Shown here: positions 1-13,343 of the stretch, in pieces | Layout of the letters: every line of letters starts with the position of its first letter | How positions within the stretch are numbered: the first letter of the stretch is position 1 | Assembly (NCBI RefSeq): GCF_020740795.1 | Contig: NC_067289.1 | Coordinates: forward strand, 24,416,608-24,480,607 | DNA length: 64,000 nt | Reading direction: 5' to 3' | Origin: Apus apus | Taxonomy: Eukaryota > Chordata > Aves > Apodiformes > Apodidae | Made by a program: the position numbers and the translations under genes | Notes under the pieces: model-generated | Told to the model about the DNA's origin: nothing | Seen by the model: the letters and a program-made list of their open reading frames with translations, nothing else | Database searches by the model: none

Positions 1-160
1 TAATTTGCTATAAAGGGAGCTCATCTCTGAAATCTTTTTGGTTACTTGGAATAGACTTTGGACTGTTCCTTCTCTAGATGGTCTCTTCATATAAATATTT
101 ATTCTGCATTTGCACTAGATGGTTCTTAAATAACCTTGATAATGTTACCTTTGGTTTTAG

Positions 161-3100
161 ACTCTGCACAAGAAGACTTTCTACTATTTGGAGCAGCTGA
201 TTTTAAAACACAGGCTTCATCAAAATACACTTCGCATCAAGGAAATCCATGGTAAGTGAGGGTTCTTCTTAATCTTGAGGTAGAACAGGCTAACCTGTTC
301 CATAGTGGAAGATGCAGCTTTGTTCAGGTGAACAGCAGATTGCTTAGCCTGTATTTGAAAAGAAACATAGTATTTAAGAGAGATTTGTTCATCTAGCTTT
401 CTTTTCTTTCAGATGGCCTGGATTTTTACTATTCTTCAAAGCAGCAGGCCCAGAAGATGGTAGACTTTCTTCAGTGTACAGTTCCATCTAGGTATACCAT
501 TTATGTGTATTGCCTTGAATATCCAGAAGCTTTTGGAAAATGTCTTTTATCCTTCATTTTAAATAATTTTAAATCATTTCATAAGTGAAAGTGTAAGGAA
601 CCTGTGTTCTAGTTAAAACAGACAGAATCCCTGCTACAGAAGTGTTTTCCACTTGTCAAGCTAACAGCTAGTGTAGAACCAACCCTCATGCATTTTTTAT
701 TTCCTTAAGTTTTGGATTTGTGATACACAGATAGATACTTTCATTGCTGATTATCTCCTGTTTCAAGCAACATCCTTCTTGCTGCCTGAGGGCTCTGTTT
801 TTATGTTTTATAGATCAAAATCATCCCAGCGTTTGATCTCACATGATATTCATAGCAATGTCTACAATTACAAAAGCACTTTCTCTGTGGAAATAGTCCC
901 AATATGCAAGGTAGCTTCTCTCTATTTCATCTCCAGGGTGTTGTGTGGCGTGGCAGGGTTTGATTTTGATGATTTATTGTGCATTTGGGGGGATGGAGGG
1001 CTCTGCTCCCAACGAAGCACAACAAGTGCAGATAGAATTCAAAACACAAACTTAAAAAAAATCACATCTCTCCAAAGGCTTCATGAAAAACTCAGGAAAT
1101 ACATACATCCATTACTTTCTGTTTGTGTGCAGGACAATGTAGTCTGTCTGTCACCAAAACTGGCACAGAGTCTTGGCAACATGAGCCAGATCTGTGTGTG
1201 CATCAGAGTAACAAGCACCATCCACCTCATCGATCCCAGCACTCTGCAGAGTAAGTCTGGGGTTGTTTTCTGCACTAGGACAGCATCTGATTTTTCTGTC
1301 AGCACAATTTGTTGTTTGTTTGTTTTCATGAAATCTTCTGGTTTTAGACCTAAATGTTATACATTTGTCTGTACAATAACTGACATAGAAATTTAATAGC
1401 GAACTAAGAGAGTTCCTCAAGTTTGATTTTCTTAGTGTCCTCAGCAAAATGTGCAGGCTCGTTGTTAAGTTTCTGGGTGTTCTAGGTCTCTGTAGAGCAC
1501 TTATATTTGTCAGGTATATTCATAGGATCCTTCTGGTTGGAAAACTTTAAGATCATCCTCTAAAATTACATGGCATGTAGTTTTCCTCTGCAGTATGATT
1601 CTAGCCACCCTGGTACCAGCAGCTCTGTGCTCTGAACATATTTTCTGATAAGCTCTACCAGTAAGATACCTCTGATCAGAACACATCCAGGAGAATGATT
1701 CTTGAGAGTAAAAAGGTCTGTGCTTTGGACATGTGGTTTGGCTGTTCCAGATCAGCTGCTCCTGTAGCATGTTTTTGTAGTGTGGGTCATGTCCTAGATA
1801 CTTGTGTCACAAAAGGAAACTTGAACAGAACGTGTTTGGTGGTTGCCTTAATTTTGGCTGATGTTTCCTTTTAATTTCGTTGCAAGGAGTTCTCTCCCTT
1901 GTGATTGCCCATGCTGCTGTTTTATTTCCAGTTGCTGAAATTGATGGAAATACCTACTGGCGCCACCCCTTCAATAGCCTGTTCCACCCCAAACAGCTGG
2001 AGGAGTTTATTGTTATGGATATCAACAGGGTGCACGAAAAGAAGAAAGGTGCAGGTGCAGGGGCAAGATCAAACAAGGTAGGAGTTCCTGTCTGTTTGAT
2101 TCAGTATTTGGGTCCTTCCTCTCCCCTCCCTCCCCTACTCAGCTGAACTTCTGTTTGGATTCACTCCACCTTGCAAAGTCAGATGTAGGCTCTCCTGTGT
2201 CTTGCCACTGACAAAAGCTCTTCTCAGGAAGGAGTGGTTTGGAGATTGCACAGGCATTGTGTGAATTCCATGTTCAGAAGCACCTCTTCTGCTGAAAAGT
2301 TTAAACTCTACTCGTTACTGAAATTATTTTACATTAGCTTTGCAACTCTTCATTTTTAGATTGTTTTTATTGAAGTATGGAGGCATTTCTTTTTAATCAG
2401 AATGAGTGATTCAGTGCCAAACATTTTCTTCTCAGTCAAAAGCTGTATGTGGTTGAGAGTTATGAAATAAATTAAGAAGTACCACCAAAAAACCTGTCTA
2501 GTTATAGAAACAGCCCCAGTGGAATTCTTGTTAAAGTGGTTGGTATGTCCATCTCTTTTTTTGTGACGAGGAGTAGCAAACAATATGTTGGATACTTGGT
2601 ATAGCAATACAAGTTTAATCACATGTAATTTAAAACAGTAATATAGCAGTGCAGATGTTCTACAGCACAGTGAATTAAGCTGTGTTTGATTCCATGTGTT
2701 TTATTTTTCATTCCTCAAGCACACACTGGCTGAAGCCTGGGTACGGAAAACGTCGGAGCTGAACACAGACCATCAGTATTTCTGCTCTACTCACTTGGGG
2801 CACATCCTGAATCCTGGCGACCTGGTCTTGGGGTCTGTTCTGTTTCTGGGGTTTTTATTAATTACTTAAAGACTGAATTCTCTGGATTCTCTACAGGCTT
2901 ATGTATTATCAAAAAAATAATACATATTTTTGCAATAAGCGAAAGGGATAGAATCTTTCATCTTGGCAATGAAGAGATGGTCCTAATAGAGGAAATCTTC
3001 TAGCAGAGTCATCTTGTGAAAAGGGCTGTTAGTAATAAGACAGCTGAAGTACTGATTTTAGAGCAGAGACTGGAATAGCAGTTTAAACACAGAGAGATGG

Positions 3101-5751
3101 GAGGGATTCTTAAAATACCAGGCAAGGTCTTTTCATTTGATAGTGAGGATCCTACGCAGCGATGACAAACGTGAGATGTTTGTCAGATCAGGCAAATTAA
3201 GTGATTCTGAAATAGGCATAAACAGGAATATTGTAGGAGCTGTTTTGAGCCCAACAGAACCTCAGTGGATATTGCTCTTTGGGCTGGGGAGGCTGGGAGG
3301 TGCCACTGAACAGAATTTGGGAGCAGCAGCTTCTAAGAGCTGTTCATAATTATGACAGCTGCATATTGATCTGGGTATTTTATTTGCTCTGTGCTTATCT
3401 TTCTTTGTGTCCTGGTTTGAGCCAGGATTAAGCCAATTTTCCTTTTTACTGATTGGCTTCATCCTGGCTCAAACCAGGACACTTAGGAGCTGTAACTTGC
3501 ACTGTGCTGCTCTTTAATGCAAACATGCAATACATTGAGTTCAGTTTTTAGACTTGCAGAGAAGGTAGGATAAAAATCCCTGTTCTCATTTCAGATTCGA
3601 CTTGGCAAACTGCAACTTAAATGATGAGTTTGCCAATAAGATGAACCCACACACTATTCCTGATGTGGTAAGACCATTTTTTTTCTCTGTGTTACCCAAG
3701 GGTATTAGGGACTATGATTTTATAATGAATCCTCACTAGTTCCATAGTGCCCAAAGGGAGAGGGGATATTAAAGCTGAAATTTTAATAGCATCTAATTTT
3801 GAGAATTATTTTCTCAGTACTTAAAATTTGGAGTGGTGGTTAAACAATACATTTACTGTAACTTACCTTACTCTCTGTTGGTTTTGTTCAAATTACCATG
3901 CACTGTGTGGTGAAACCTGCATTACATACAACTCCAGTGTGTGTGTCCTTTTCAGGGCATAATCCAAAGTGTTTGGAAACCTTGGGATTGACAAATGCTG
4001 TGTAGATTCTGTGGAAAACCCCCAAGTGCCAGACTGCGAATCTGCTGTTTGTTCAGCTGATTTTACAGTTGCCCAAGTGTAGCCATGGGTGTTGTTTTGG
4101 ATTTTGCAGGAGTGAGGAGTGACATGGAAGGGGTGTGTGTGTCAATCTGTGCTGGGTTTCCCTGCAGGTGTTAATAAAGAAGAGCTACGACCGTACCAAG
4201 CGTCAGCGGCGCAGAAACTGGAAGCTGAAGGAGCTGGAAAGGGACAGGGAAGGCACGGACACAGACGATGAAAGGTTCAGTGTCTGCCATGAAGCTTTTC
4301 AGGCCCTCCTGCCTCAGCTGCTGGGCCAAGTCTGGAAATAACATTTCTCAGCTTCTGCTGAGGATGAACCCAGTGTGGTGCCAAAGCTGAGGTGCTGAGG
4401 GGCACAGGCAAATGTTGCTGGTTCTCTTTGAGCCTTGACACTGGCTCAGGGAGAGGTTCATACCAGTGTTCACTCTCTGCCTGTTTCCTCTTCCCTATTG
4501 CAGGAGGTGCTTTCAGCATGTGCACCTTCCTTGTGCTAATTTTATCTTGACTACTAAGTTTTCAGTGAACACAGATACTGAGGACAATGAGGCAGGGGTG
4601 TGTGGAAACAGGCTAAATCCTGAAATCTTAAGACAACACTGCAGAGTGTCCTGCTTTACTGCTGCAAAATATTAAGGCAAACTTTATGTTTTCTTCAAGA
4701 AAAGCTCAAATTATGAGACAAGTGAGTAGCACTGGAAGCATTGTGTCTGTAGCTTGCAGTTGGTGCCTGTCTAGCTACAGGGACATTTCTGTGAAAATGT
4801 GTCTGTTACTGGTTTGTAGAGTGACAGAGCTGATAGCAACAGCAGATTCTAAATAATGAAATAACTGAGTAGAAGAAACAAGGCAATTAGTTAAATGAGG
4901 AGGGGCAACTAAAATTTTTTGGAAACTACTAGGTGCTGGTAAAAAAAAGCAGAATGAGTTGGAAATGTAGAAATGGTATCAGAAGGCAAGACTGAAGGAT
5001 TGCAGATTGCAGTCCTTCCTTGGGGCTTGCTTTCTTTGATTTTATTTTGGTTTATAAATTTGCATAAATCCAAAGAAGTGAGTAAATGCAGGAACCATCT
5101 TTTACAGACAATACCAGGACTTCCTTGAAGATCTCGAAGAAGATGAAGCCATAAGGAAGAATGTCAACATTTACAGAAGTAAGGACCCTTTAACCACTTA
5201 ATGTCATGTAACTAAATCATTGCTATTTGAAAAAATGTTTTGGATTCATTGAATTACCCATGCCTGGAGAAATGCTGTCATGTAATAAATTCAGGTATTC
5301 AGTGTATTTCACATGCACTGAGTGGATGTTGGTGGGTTTTTTGTGCTTGCCTGTAACATGAGAGAGAGAAACATTTTCTCCTGCACCCAAAAACTCTGCT
5401 GGGAGGAGGATTTGATATATAATTTAGCACCTTCCATGAGGGCAATGGCCATAGGTCTGTTGGGCTTTAGGGGAGGGATTTCTTTGTTTTTTGATTTTGT
5501 GGTTTATTGGTTGGTTTGGGGGTTGTTTTTTCCCTTCCTTCACTGGGGTTTTTCAGGGTGGTTTGGGTTTGTTCTTTTTGCTTAGCTGTTTGGGTTTTTC
5601 TCTTGCTGCTTTTTTAGATGCAGATATTCCAGTGGAGAGTGACACGGATGATGATGGAACCCCACGAATCAGTCTGGCTGAAATGCTTGAGGATCTCCAT
5701 ATTTCCCAGGATGCCACTGGTGGGGAGGGAGCCAATATGATGACAGAATAA
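161..5751 (+). CDS. NMD3: 60S ribosomal export protein NMD3, C-terminal two thirds (10 exons, 5'-partial)
   Basis: NMD3 binds nascent 60S ribosomal subunits in the nucleus and bridges them to the exportin CRM1. Coding exons by splice signals and reading frame: 161-251, 413-491, 814-910, 1133-1250, 1932-2077, 2720-2832, 3595-3667, 4168-4274, 5108-5178, 5618-5751. They sum to 1029 nt, exactly 342 codons plus TAA, with every junction in phase. The product follows vertebrate NMD3 nearly residue for residue, for example NVVCLSPKLAQSLGNM, FDLANCNLNDE and KKSYDRTKRQRRRNWKLKEL. The basic RTKRQRRR stretch fits the nuclear localisation signal. It is followed by an acidic region (FLEDLEEDEA) and a leucine-rich segment near the C-terminus (LAEMLEDLHI) that fits the CRM1 export signal. 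The vertebrate protein is about 500 residues, so the N-terminal zinc-binding CxxC region is upstream of the window. All introns are GT-AG, but donors at 2833 (GTCTGT) and 4275 (GTTCAG) are weak. The identification is very secure. Confidence 0.97.
1521..1560 (-). mobile_element. Degraded CR1 LINE 3'-end fragment in NMD3 intron
   Basis: The plus strand reads CATAGGATCCTTCTGGTTGG followed by AAAACTTTAAGATCATC. This resembles the reverse complement of the CR1 3' terminus (CATAGAATC..GGTTGGAA..TTAAGATCATC), so the element's sense strand is minus. It is short and mutated, and lies in the 1251-1931 intron of NMD3. The assignment rests on this core motif only. Confidence 0.45.
3408..3481. repeat. 74-nt near-perfect inverted repeat (hairpin) in NMD3 intron
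   Basis: Arm 3408-3437 is complementary to arm 3452-3481 over 29 of 30 positions. The single mismatch is at T3429, and the loop is 14 nt (3438-3451). The termini are TGTCCTGG and CCAGGACA. The outer bases TGTCCTGGTTTGAGCCAGGA resemble the start of an interspersed repeat family I recall from bird genomes, so this may be a tiny MITE-like element or two abutting element ends. The flanks (CTTTG / CTTAG) do not form a clean target-site duplication. It lies in the 2833-3594 intron of NMD3. The hairpin itself is certain; its origin is inference. Confidence 0.85.
5440..5617 (+). other. T/G-rich tract leading into the last NMD3 exon
   Basis: The last ~170 nt of the final NMD3 intron are runs of T and G, with a pyrimidine tract right before the acceptor at 5616-5617. 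An earlier acceptor-like TTTTTCAG ends at 5556. Using it would join the previous exon to an in-frame TAG ending at 5585, so it would give a premature stop. Confidence 0.6.
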
Positions 5752-5762
5752 TTCATTAATGC

Positions 5763-5768
5763 AATAAA
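5763..5768 (+). promoter_or_regulatory. NMD3: Candidate proximal poly(A) signal of NMD3
   Basis: A canonical AATAAA lies only 12 nt after the NMD3 stop codon. If used, it gives an extremely short 3' untranslated region of a few tens of bases. Another AATAAA at 6740-6745 would give a 3' UTR of about 1 kb. Which one is used cannot be told from sequence. Confidence 0.4.
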
Positions 5769-6739
5769 TATTCCTTTGGTGAGGAAAAAAATATCTAAAA
5801 CATCAGTGCTCACATGAATGTGAAAAGTAATGTGATAACTACCACTGTACCTCTTAATAATGGGCCTGAATTCATAATTTATATATAATCTACAGCAATT
5901 AAAGTTAACTTTCTGGTGCAAGCTTTGCAATGTAAGTTCCAGAAGTTCCTCCCATCCCTGAGTGCTCTCTCCTTGCAACTTCTGCAGTGTAAAGACCAAC
6001 TGGCTAACTTCAGGGTTGTGTTTTGGAAGTAGTAATTGTGTTGTACTGAAGACAGCTGATAAGAAAGGATGTCCAGAGGGAGAGATTTGATCTAGTTTGC
6101 TAGATTTGTAGGTAGAACACCTACCTACTGCTTCTTGCTTTCATTTCCTCACATGGGAAGGATTTTTCCTGGGCTAATCTTTTGCATACAATGATTTGAA
6201 GTGTTTTATGATGTTGCTGGATTATTCCATATAAGAATATCTGGGAGAAGTTCAAGAATGTATGTATCTTGTGTTCCTTTGGTAGGGGAACCCCAAATAC
6301 ACATGTTGTGTACACAAAAAAAACTTCCCTGTAAATTCATCAGAAAGACTGGACATTTCTGTTCAGTGTAACAAATATTGTACTCTCTTCCATGCCTGTA
6401 TTGGTAGATCACAAGCAATCTGCATAATGTCTAATTGGTACACCAAGTATGAGCTATTAAAAAACTATACAGTGATTGTTGGTCCATCATTATTTAGTTA
6501 ACTTTACCATCAAATATTCTCTCTACTGCAAGTCCAGGGAGGACAGAAGTGGTGTAGGAGGACATTATGTACTTACATTCATCTGGGTTTAATACACTAA
6601 TGCACAAAGGTGGTTCAACAGAAATTTTAGTAAGAGTTTATGTGCATATACATTTGTTTTAACTAAATGTGGAGGCAGAGCACAGCAGGAGTGGGTTCTG
6701 CCACTGCCTGTTTTCTAACTTGGGGAAAAAAATGTTCAA

Positions 6740-6745
6740 AATAAA
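6740..6745 (+). promoter_or_regulatory. NMD3: Candidate distal poly(A) signal of NMD3
   Basis: This is an AATAAA hexamer in the NMD3 sense strand about 1 kb after the stop codon. It is an alternative to the hexamer at 5763. Support is the hexamer alone. Confidence 0.25.
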
Positions 6746-9209
6746 TGGCATGTGTAAAGGAGGGAAATGCTGATCATGGAAAGCTGGGAAAAAGAGAGAT
6801 GGGTAGGGTTAATCTAGCAGTGTGTTAATGACTCCTGTATCAAGGATCTGTATAGCTCAAATGATGTGGTTTGCCACTGTGTGCTTGTAAGAAATACACA
6901 GGGCTGAAAATTCCCTCTTTCTCCGTAGCATCAGCTGAGGGGTTGTTGGCAGCACCTCTCTCCATTTCATTGTACTTTACAGCTTCCCAGGGCTTCAGAG
7001 AAAGGGCATAAATGATGAGGGAGGTAGCATGTGCAGCCCACTGCCAGCTGAGCCACTTTTGCCTTATTCTTTAGTTTGCACGTCATCTTGTGACAAAGTG
7101 TTTCCAAACAGGTGTGAAGCTGCTGGATTTCAGGCTTGCTGCCTGAGCCCAGGCCAGATGCCGTAGAAGGCAAAGGGTTTTTTGATAGTCAAAGGTGGAG
7201 CCAGGTTTAGTTACCAGTTACTCATGTTTCCTTCTGTCTCACAGTCTTGTAATCAGCCACTTGTCAAGGGGAAAAATGGCAGTTTGGAACTGCAGTTTGG
7301 TTGCAGTGAAGCCCTGAGCTGTCTGCTGGGATTGGTAGCAGCTCAGCCATCCCATAGTGCCATCTTTTACTGTGCATTTGTGTCACACTAAGCTCTTCTG
7401 CTTCCACTTTCAGGAGCTTTGACATAATTTTTACCATGTAGAAGAGCAGTTAAGAAAAATCCATAAAGGTGCTGAGAACTGAAGGTGCAATTTATCTCAT
7501 GACAGTTACTTAGTTCAGTGCAGGGAAGGCACAAAATCGTGCTTAAAATACTCATGAGAAAGCAGCTGCAAAGCTAATCTGAATTATCACTACAAGAAAA
7601 GCATTTTACTATACATATTTTACAGTAGCTACACCTGCCATTAGTACTGGGGAGATGCAGATAAACTAAATTCTAGTGACCATTGGGCCAAATCTACAGA
7701 AATGGAAGGACTTGAATGTGTGTGCATTCTGTGTCTGGGTGTGTTCTGGGGCATGATTTTTCTGACAAAGGTAAAAATGATCAAGCCTTCATCTTGTCTA
7801 GTTTGGTAATGAGCTTCCCACTGTTGGCAGGTGAAGGGAGAGCTGTAATAAAAGCTTGTTTTAAGCTGTGCTGGTTTTGATCAACCCTTTTCCTTCCTCT
7901 TCAGTGTCTCAGTAATTTCAGATGTATTGCTGTCTTGGCTGCCACCCTGTTTGTTACTGGAGAGCTCCCTCTTCCTTTTCCTCTCCCTCCACAGTCTCTT
8001 GTGAGTCTGTGTTAGGTTTCAGGCATCTTTCAGCAACAGCCTGGGCTGGAAAGATCTCATGCTACAGATGCTCAGCAAAGAAGTCATCAGTCTAAGTATA
8101 TTGCTTGGGTTTTTGTGTATTTGTTTGCTAGCTGGTAACACACAGTAACAGCTCTCCAGTGAGTGGGTAAGCTGCATGGACTTGAAGCCAAAGTTAGTTC
8201 TAATTTTAGGTTCTGGAGTTTACAAAGTGCCTTTAACATTTAAACAGTTGGGAGCCAGGAGAGGCTTAGATGGTGTACCAGCAAATGAAATGTTTGAGGA
8301 GGTCTCACTGACAGCAGGTAATTTGACAAAGGGTACTTCACTCACAATAGATAAAAGGCTGCCACCCATCCTGTGTCTCCTCCTGAAAATCTGTGGGTTG
8401 ATCCACAGCTTAAAGCTTCTGTGCTCTGGTACCTAGAGGAGTCCCTCCAGTCATAACTGCTTAATGATTCATTTACACCCAGATTTTGGTAAGTTTTTAA
8501 TTGGAAGAGTTCAAGCCTAATGTCCCAGTAGATTTCTTGGGGAAGAGTGGGGGTTGCTTTAGAGATGTGAACTCATGTCCATGTGTGGGCACCAAGCTTG
8601 GCAGGGAGTGCCACACAGCAGCAGGGAGAGCAGTCCCTTGGGAATAGTAACACAGATGTAAGAGGGCTCTCTGAAGTGCTTAAATTTGAAGAGTACTTCT
8701 CACATGTAAACTAGAAGGAAAACTACAAAGAAGGAATACTTTTTAAGCTATGTTGTTGGTTGTTTTTTTCAAAAAGGCAGCACAGCCCCTTCAGGAGATC
8801 CTGTTTCAGGAAAGAAGAGAAGTTTTGTCCTTCAGAACAGCCAACATCTTGTTCTTTCAGAAGCAAGGCTCTTACAGGGAGAAACCAAATAAGGCTTTGA
8901 CCAGCCTTTCAGCCCTGTCACATGAACCTCCCTGGCTAGCAGTGGGAGGAAGAAGTAGTTACTTAACCTAATAGGGTTTCACTTATTTTACCCCCCACAG
9001 TGAATTACTGAGGAGAAGGAAGGAGAGAAAACACAAGAGTGGGTCTAAACTTGGTGGGGTTTTAGTGCTGAATTTCCATTTTGGTTAATGGTGAATCATT
9101 TCATTTTTGGGGTTCAGTTGCCTTAGTGAGCAGCATGTGCAGTAGGTCCTGTGAGCACTTGAGGTACTGCTGCAATTCTAGATGTGTTGTTGAAATTCAA
9201 AGTTCTATT

Positions 9210-9268
9210 AAAAAAAAAAAAAAAAAAACCACCAAAAAAAAACCAAAAAACAACAAAACAAACACAAC
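9210..9268 (+). repeat. A-rich low-complexity tract
   Basis: A run of 19 A (9210-9228) is followed by A-rich sequence broken by CC and C. No retrocopy body was recognised on its 5' side, so it is reported only as a simple repeat. Confidence 0.85.
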
Positions 9269-12200
9269 TTTAATTTGTGATGGGAGAAGCTGTGCAGAAC
9301 TTTTTAAGGAGCGAGAGCAGGATTAGGTCCTTGCAGGCAAGGACCATGCAAAGTAGTGAATGCTCCATCTGCAACCAAGCTGCTGAGAATCTGATGTGGG
9401 TAACTAGTCTTGGACAAACTAGTTGTTCTTGTAATTGAAACGTTCTCAGGATGGAAGACAAAGTGCTGGCTGTGAATCTTTCTAGGAGTGACCACTTTGC
9501 TTGACAGGCTGCCATGTCTTGGCGAGAAGCACAGGTCTCACTTGGGTCAGGAGGCACCTGCAGGGACAGGTGCTTGCCCTTCTGTAGAAGATTCCACGGA
9601 AGAGCTGAGATGTGCCTGTGATGAATGTGATAGTCCACCTGATGTCACTATTCCTTTATGTTACTGGCCCTAAACAATCTGTTCAGCTCTTCTAAAGATG
9701 GGGTGGGCATAAACTCTGAAAAACTTGTTAATGCAAATGCAGTTTTTATATTCATTTAAGTTTAGAATAACAGCAATCTAAGGAAAAAATGAGACAGAAG
9801 CTGCTTTAATCCTGATATTGAAGGACTTACTCCCAGCAAACTGCTCCTTTTGCCAGCAGATCCATCTCCACGTAGGCTTTATCAGGGGACACTTATTTTA
9901 ACTACATTCTCCCAGCACAGTTAAACATAAGGGTAAGACTCCTGTTAGGTTTCAGAGGGGTTTTGGCAATGTTTGCTGTAGTTCATGTCACAACATAATC
10001 ACGTAGCAAAGACTATTATTGCCTTCAGAATTTAGCAACGTTTTCTGTACTTGGTTGTAAGTCCAGGGTAGGATCATAGTTAAGGCATGAAAGAAATAGA
10101 AGAGGAAGTGTAAAGCTTGTCAGGATTTCAGTTTCAGGATGGAAACCAAAGCATAATTGTCAAGAAAGAGAAGTGCCTTTGTGTATTTTGAATATTCAGC
10201 TTTATAAAAGGAAACCACCATGTATGACACAAACCCACAACTAACATACCTTTTCACATCAACAGTGAAATGTTTCAGATGTGCCCAGCACTGAAAATGC
10301 TTGAAAGACTATTGGAAAATAATCACTGACAAGTCTTGTAAGATAGAAGGAAACTATTTAAGCTGTACATTATTTGGCAGGTTGTTTGCATATCAATTAG
10401 CATGTTGAGAGTTCATGCTGCATGGGCTGTAGCAATTATGATTAGCATAACACTTTTGTTATTATTGTAGGTCTTTTTTAATTCATATAATTTTTTAGGG
10501 TGGATCTGAGATAAAAAGGGCTGCCATTTTTAACCATAGCCCTGCTGAAATGAATTTGTGCTCCTGTATGGGAGCCTGACATGTTTGAGTATGAATGCAG
10601 CAGGAGAGAAAACCCTGAAAGTATTTTTGGAGCCCTAGATTTGTTTTAGTCTTTTCCTTAAAAGGCAAATGATCATATTGAAAATATTCCAGAATTAGGT
10701 CCTTTAGGAGCCCTGAGTCCCGAGGTACTTTGTGTTGGCCTGTCTAGACCTGAGGTTCCTAGATGGAAGGCTCTGTCAGAGGTGGGTGAGCAAGTTCCCA
10801 GCACAGCAGTTTGTCCCAAAGCCCAGGATGAGCAGAAGCTGGTGACACTGAGAAGGGAGATGTGGAGCCAGCCAGGTGGAAGTACTCCTACAAGCACTGC
10901 TGAGAGAGCAGTGGCACCAGGACACTTCAGCCAGCTCTTGGAGGCTCCTCAGCCTTCCAGGATCTCTGGGGTGCTGGTGTCTGTTCCCGTACCCGTGTGC
11001 TGAGCTCCTCCTCTAGCAGGTGGCTGGTACTGCCCAAGACTTGCATCCAACACAGGGATGTGTGTGCTGCAAGTAGGATTTAACAGGAATTCTCTTCAAT
11101 CCAAACTGTGACAGTGTTGAGACAGCTGCTGTTTAACCTCGGCAGCCTCTCAGCTCCATACATAGCTCTGCTGTTTGCCACAGTTTCCTTGTTGCCTGGA
11201 TTTGCTCTTTCCCAAAGCCTGTGATCTTCAGCCTGACACAGCCACTTGGAAGGATTCCTACTGCCAGGGTTTTCCTGCTGTGTAACGAGGTCAGCCTGAG
11301 GGAAAATGCTTTATAAAGGTTTGGGTATTTGTAGCTACTCCAAGTTTTCTCCAAGTTGGATTTGACTTTTTAATATCACTTCCAGACATAAAGCTTCTGC
11401 AGGTGTCCCTGGCAGGTGGTGCCCGGTAAGACACCTACAGTGCTACACTACGTACACAAACCATCAGTCAGAAACATCTGATGTTCATCCACAATTCTTT
11501 GCACTCCCACAGGATGCAAGATCCACACAAGATTATTTTCATCTCAGAACCAAGTTATTTTAGTAGAGGTTCCTAATATAATGTAAAAAAATACTCAGAA
11601 GTCGAGTTGAAGTGTTAATGGCCTCTAACGCATCACTGCATTGTGCATATAAATTAGCCATGCAGAGCTGTGTAAGTGAAAGCAGCCCTGGATATCTTCA
11701 GATAAGACTTTCAATAAAAAACGTTGTTACAGGATAGGAATACTCTGGGGTTTGATTGTTGGTTTGTTTTTTGGGTTTGTGTTTTTCTTTTTTTTTTGTG
11801 GAGTTCTTTTACCTGGTGATTACAATTGATTTGAGCAAGGTCAGAAATCACATGCTCATTGAACACTCAACCACCTACAGGCTCCTCATCTATTTTCCTG
11901 CCTGATGTGTCCTTCAAGAGAAACACTTTCAGTAGGAGGGATGTGGAGACCATTTCCTGTAGCCTTCCAACCAAAATATGAATAATCTCATTACACATAA
12001 AGTGTTAATTCTTGCCTTTGCATAAACATCTTTTTGAAATACTAGGTGATTCAATAATGGTTTTTCTCTTTGTTTGTTTCCTAGACATCCTGTACAAACA
12101 GGGATTCTGCCCAAGTTAGCTGTATAAGAAGGGACATGTTAGGGTCCTGCAGTTGTAAGATCTATGAGGACACCTCCCAGTACCCTGAGCTGTGCTTCTC

Positions 12201-13343
12201 ATTCCAGTTCCTTGGACAGGGCAGGCAGTTCAGAAGGGGAAACCTGACAAGTCAATGGGGTGAGTGAGGGGCTACTGATGGGTGCAGAGAGGAAGAGGAG
12301 GAAATCCCCAGCCTCCTCAGGGAAGCACTAGCAGGCCAATATTCACACTTTCAAATTCTCACCTTTGCCCCTCGTATCTAGAAAAACATCTATGTAAATA
12401 CTATTCTAGATAGCATTAACACTGGATACTGGAAGCATCACCAATATAGGAAGAAGTAATTTTCTTAAACAAAGGAGACCATAACCAAGCTGTTGCATTA
12501 AGTAGTTTCAGCTGAGCAGGAAAGTTAGGCAGAAAGTTTCAGCAGAGCAGGACTGAGTAATTTAAGGTCAGCTTACTAAAAGGAAACAGATCTGCTGTAA
12601 GGACAACATTGCTCTGAACATACACATGCAAGATGAATAGGAATAGATTCTGAGGGATGCAGAGGCTATTAAATGCTGACAAGTTCATCTTAGAAACAGG
12701 ATTTTCAAGTCAGATAATGAATAGCTATGATAAGAGTTCAGATGTAAACAGTAGCATAGCCAAAATGCATGGGTTGTAGTAGGAAAAACAATAAAAAGTA
12801 ACAACAAGGAGCATGAGACTAATCTGAGGCCTCCAAAAACTGTTAGAAGCAATCAGTAGCAGAGGAGGTAAAGTTCTGAGCAAAAAGTATCATTATCTTT
12901 GTTGCCTTTAGGAAGTTTAAACTCTTTGGATAGATAAGATACAGATAATAGTTTAATAAGCTATAAAAACTCCTAGAATAATAAAGCTTCATAATGAGGA
13001 TACTGTGAATCTATCATTATGTATTATAGCTGTAAAGATCAAACAGTTCATAGTGAACAGCATGAGCTGTTTTATTTTAGCAGATGGTTATTCTTTTGTT
13101 CTTTAGTTTCAACTCTTGCTAAACCAGCAGTGCTAAGTTGTGCAATTTAAGGATTAAATTCCTTTGAAATAGTCAGTGAAACAGTGATCTGCATGGTGCT
13201 CCACATTAGCCTCAGGTTCCTTTTTGTGTGTCGTACCCCAGGGATGGAAACTTCCCCTGCATAAATTCACGGGCAGGGAGGTCGGATCTCTTCACCAAGG
13301 CAGGGAGTGGAAATGACCTTAGAGTAGCAGGTTGGTTCTGTGC

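Larger units (their letters stand above)
5769..13343. other. NMD3-SPTSSB intergenic DNA, left part
   Basis: NMD3 (plus) and SPTSSB (minus) end toward each other across this stretch. Apart from a possible longer NMD3 3' UTR up to about 6.76 kb, I see no exon-like or conserved coding segment. The open frames are short and overlap on both strands. The only simple-sequence feature is the A-rich run at 9210-9268. Confidence 0.6.

Noticed and set aside
9210-9228. Poly(A) run as a possible retrocopy tail
   Set aside because: No upstream gene-like sequence and no target-site duplication were seen. The same holds for the A runs at 15929, 49242 and 62185.
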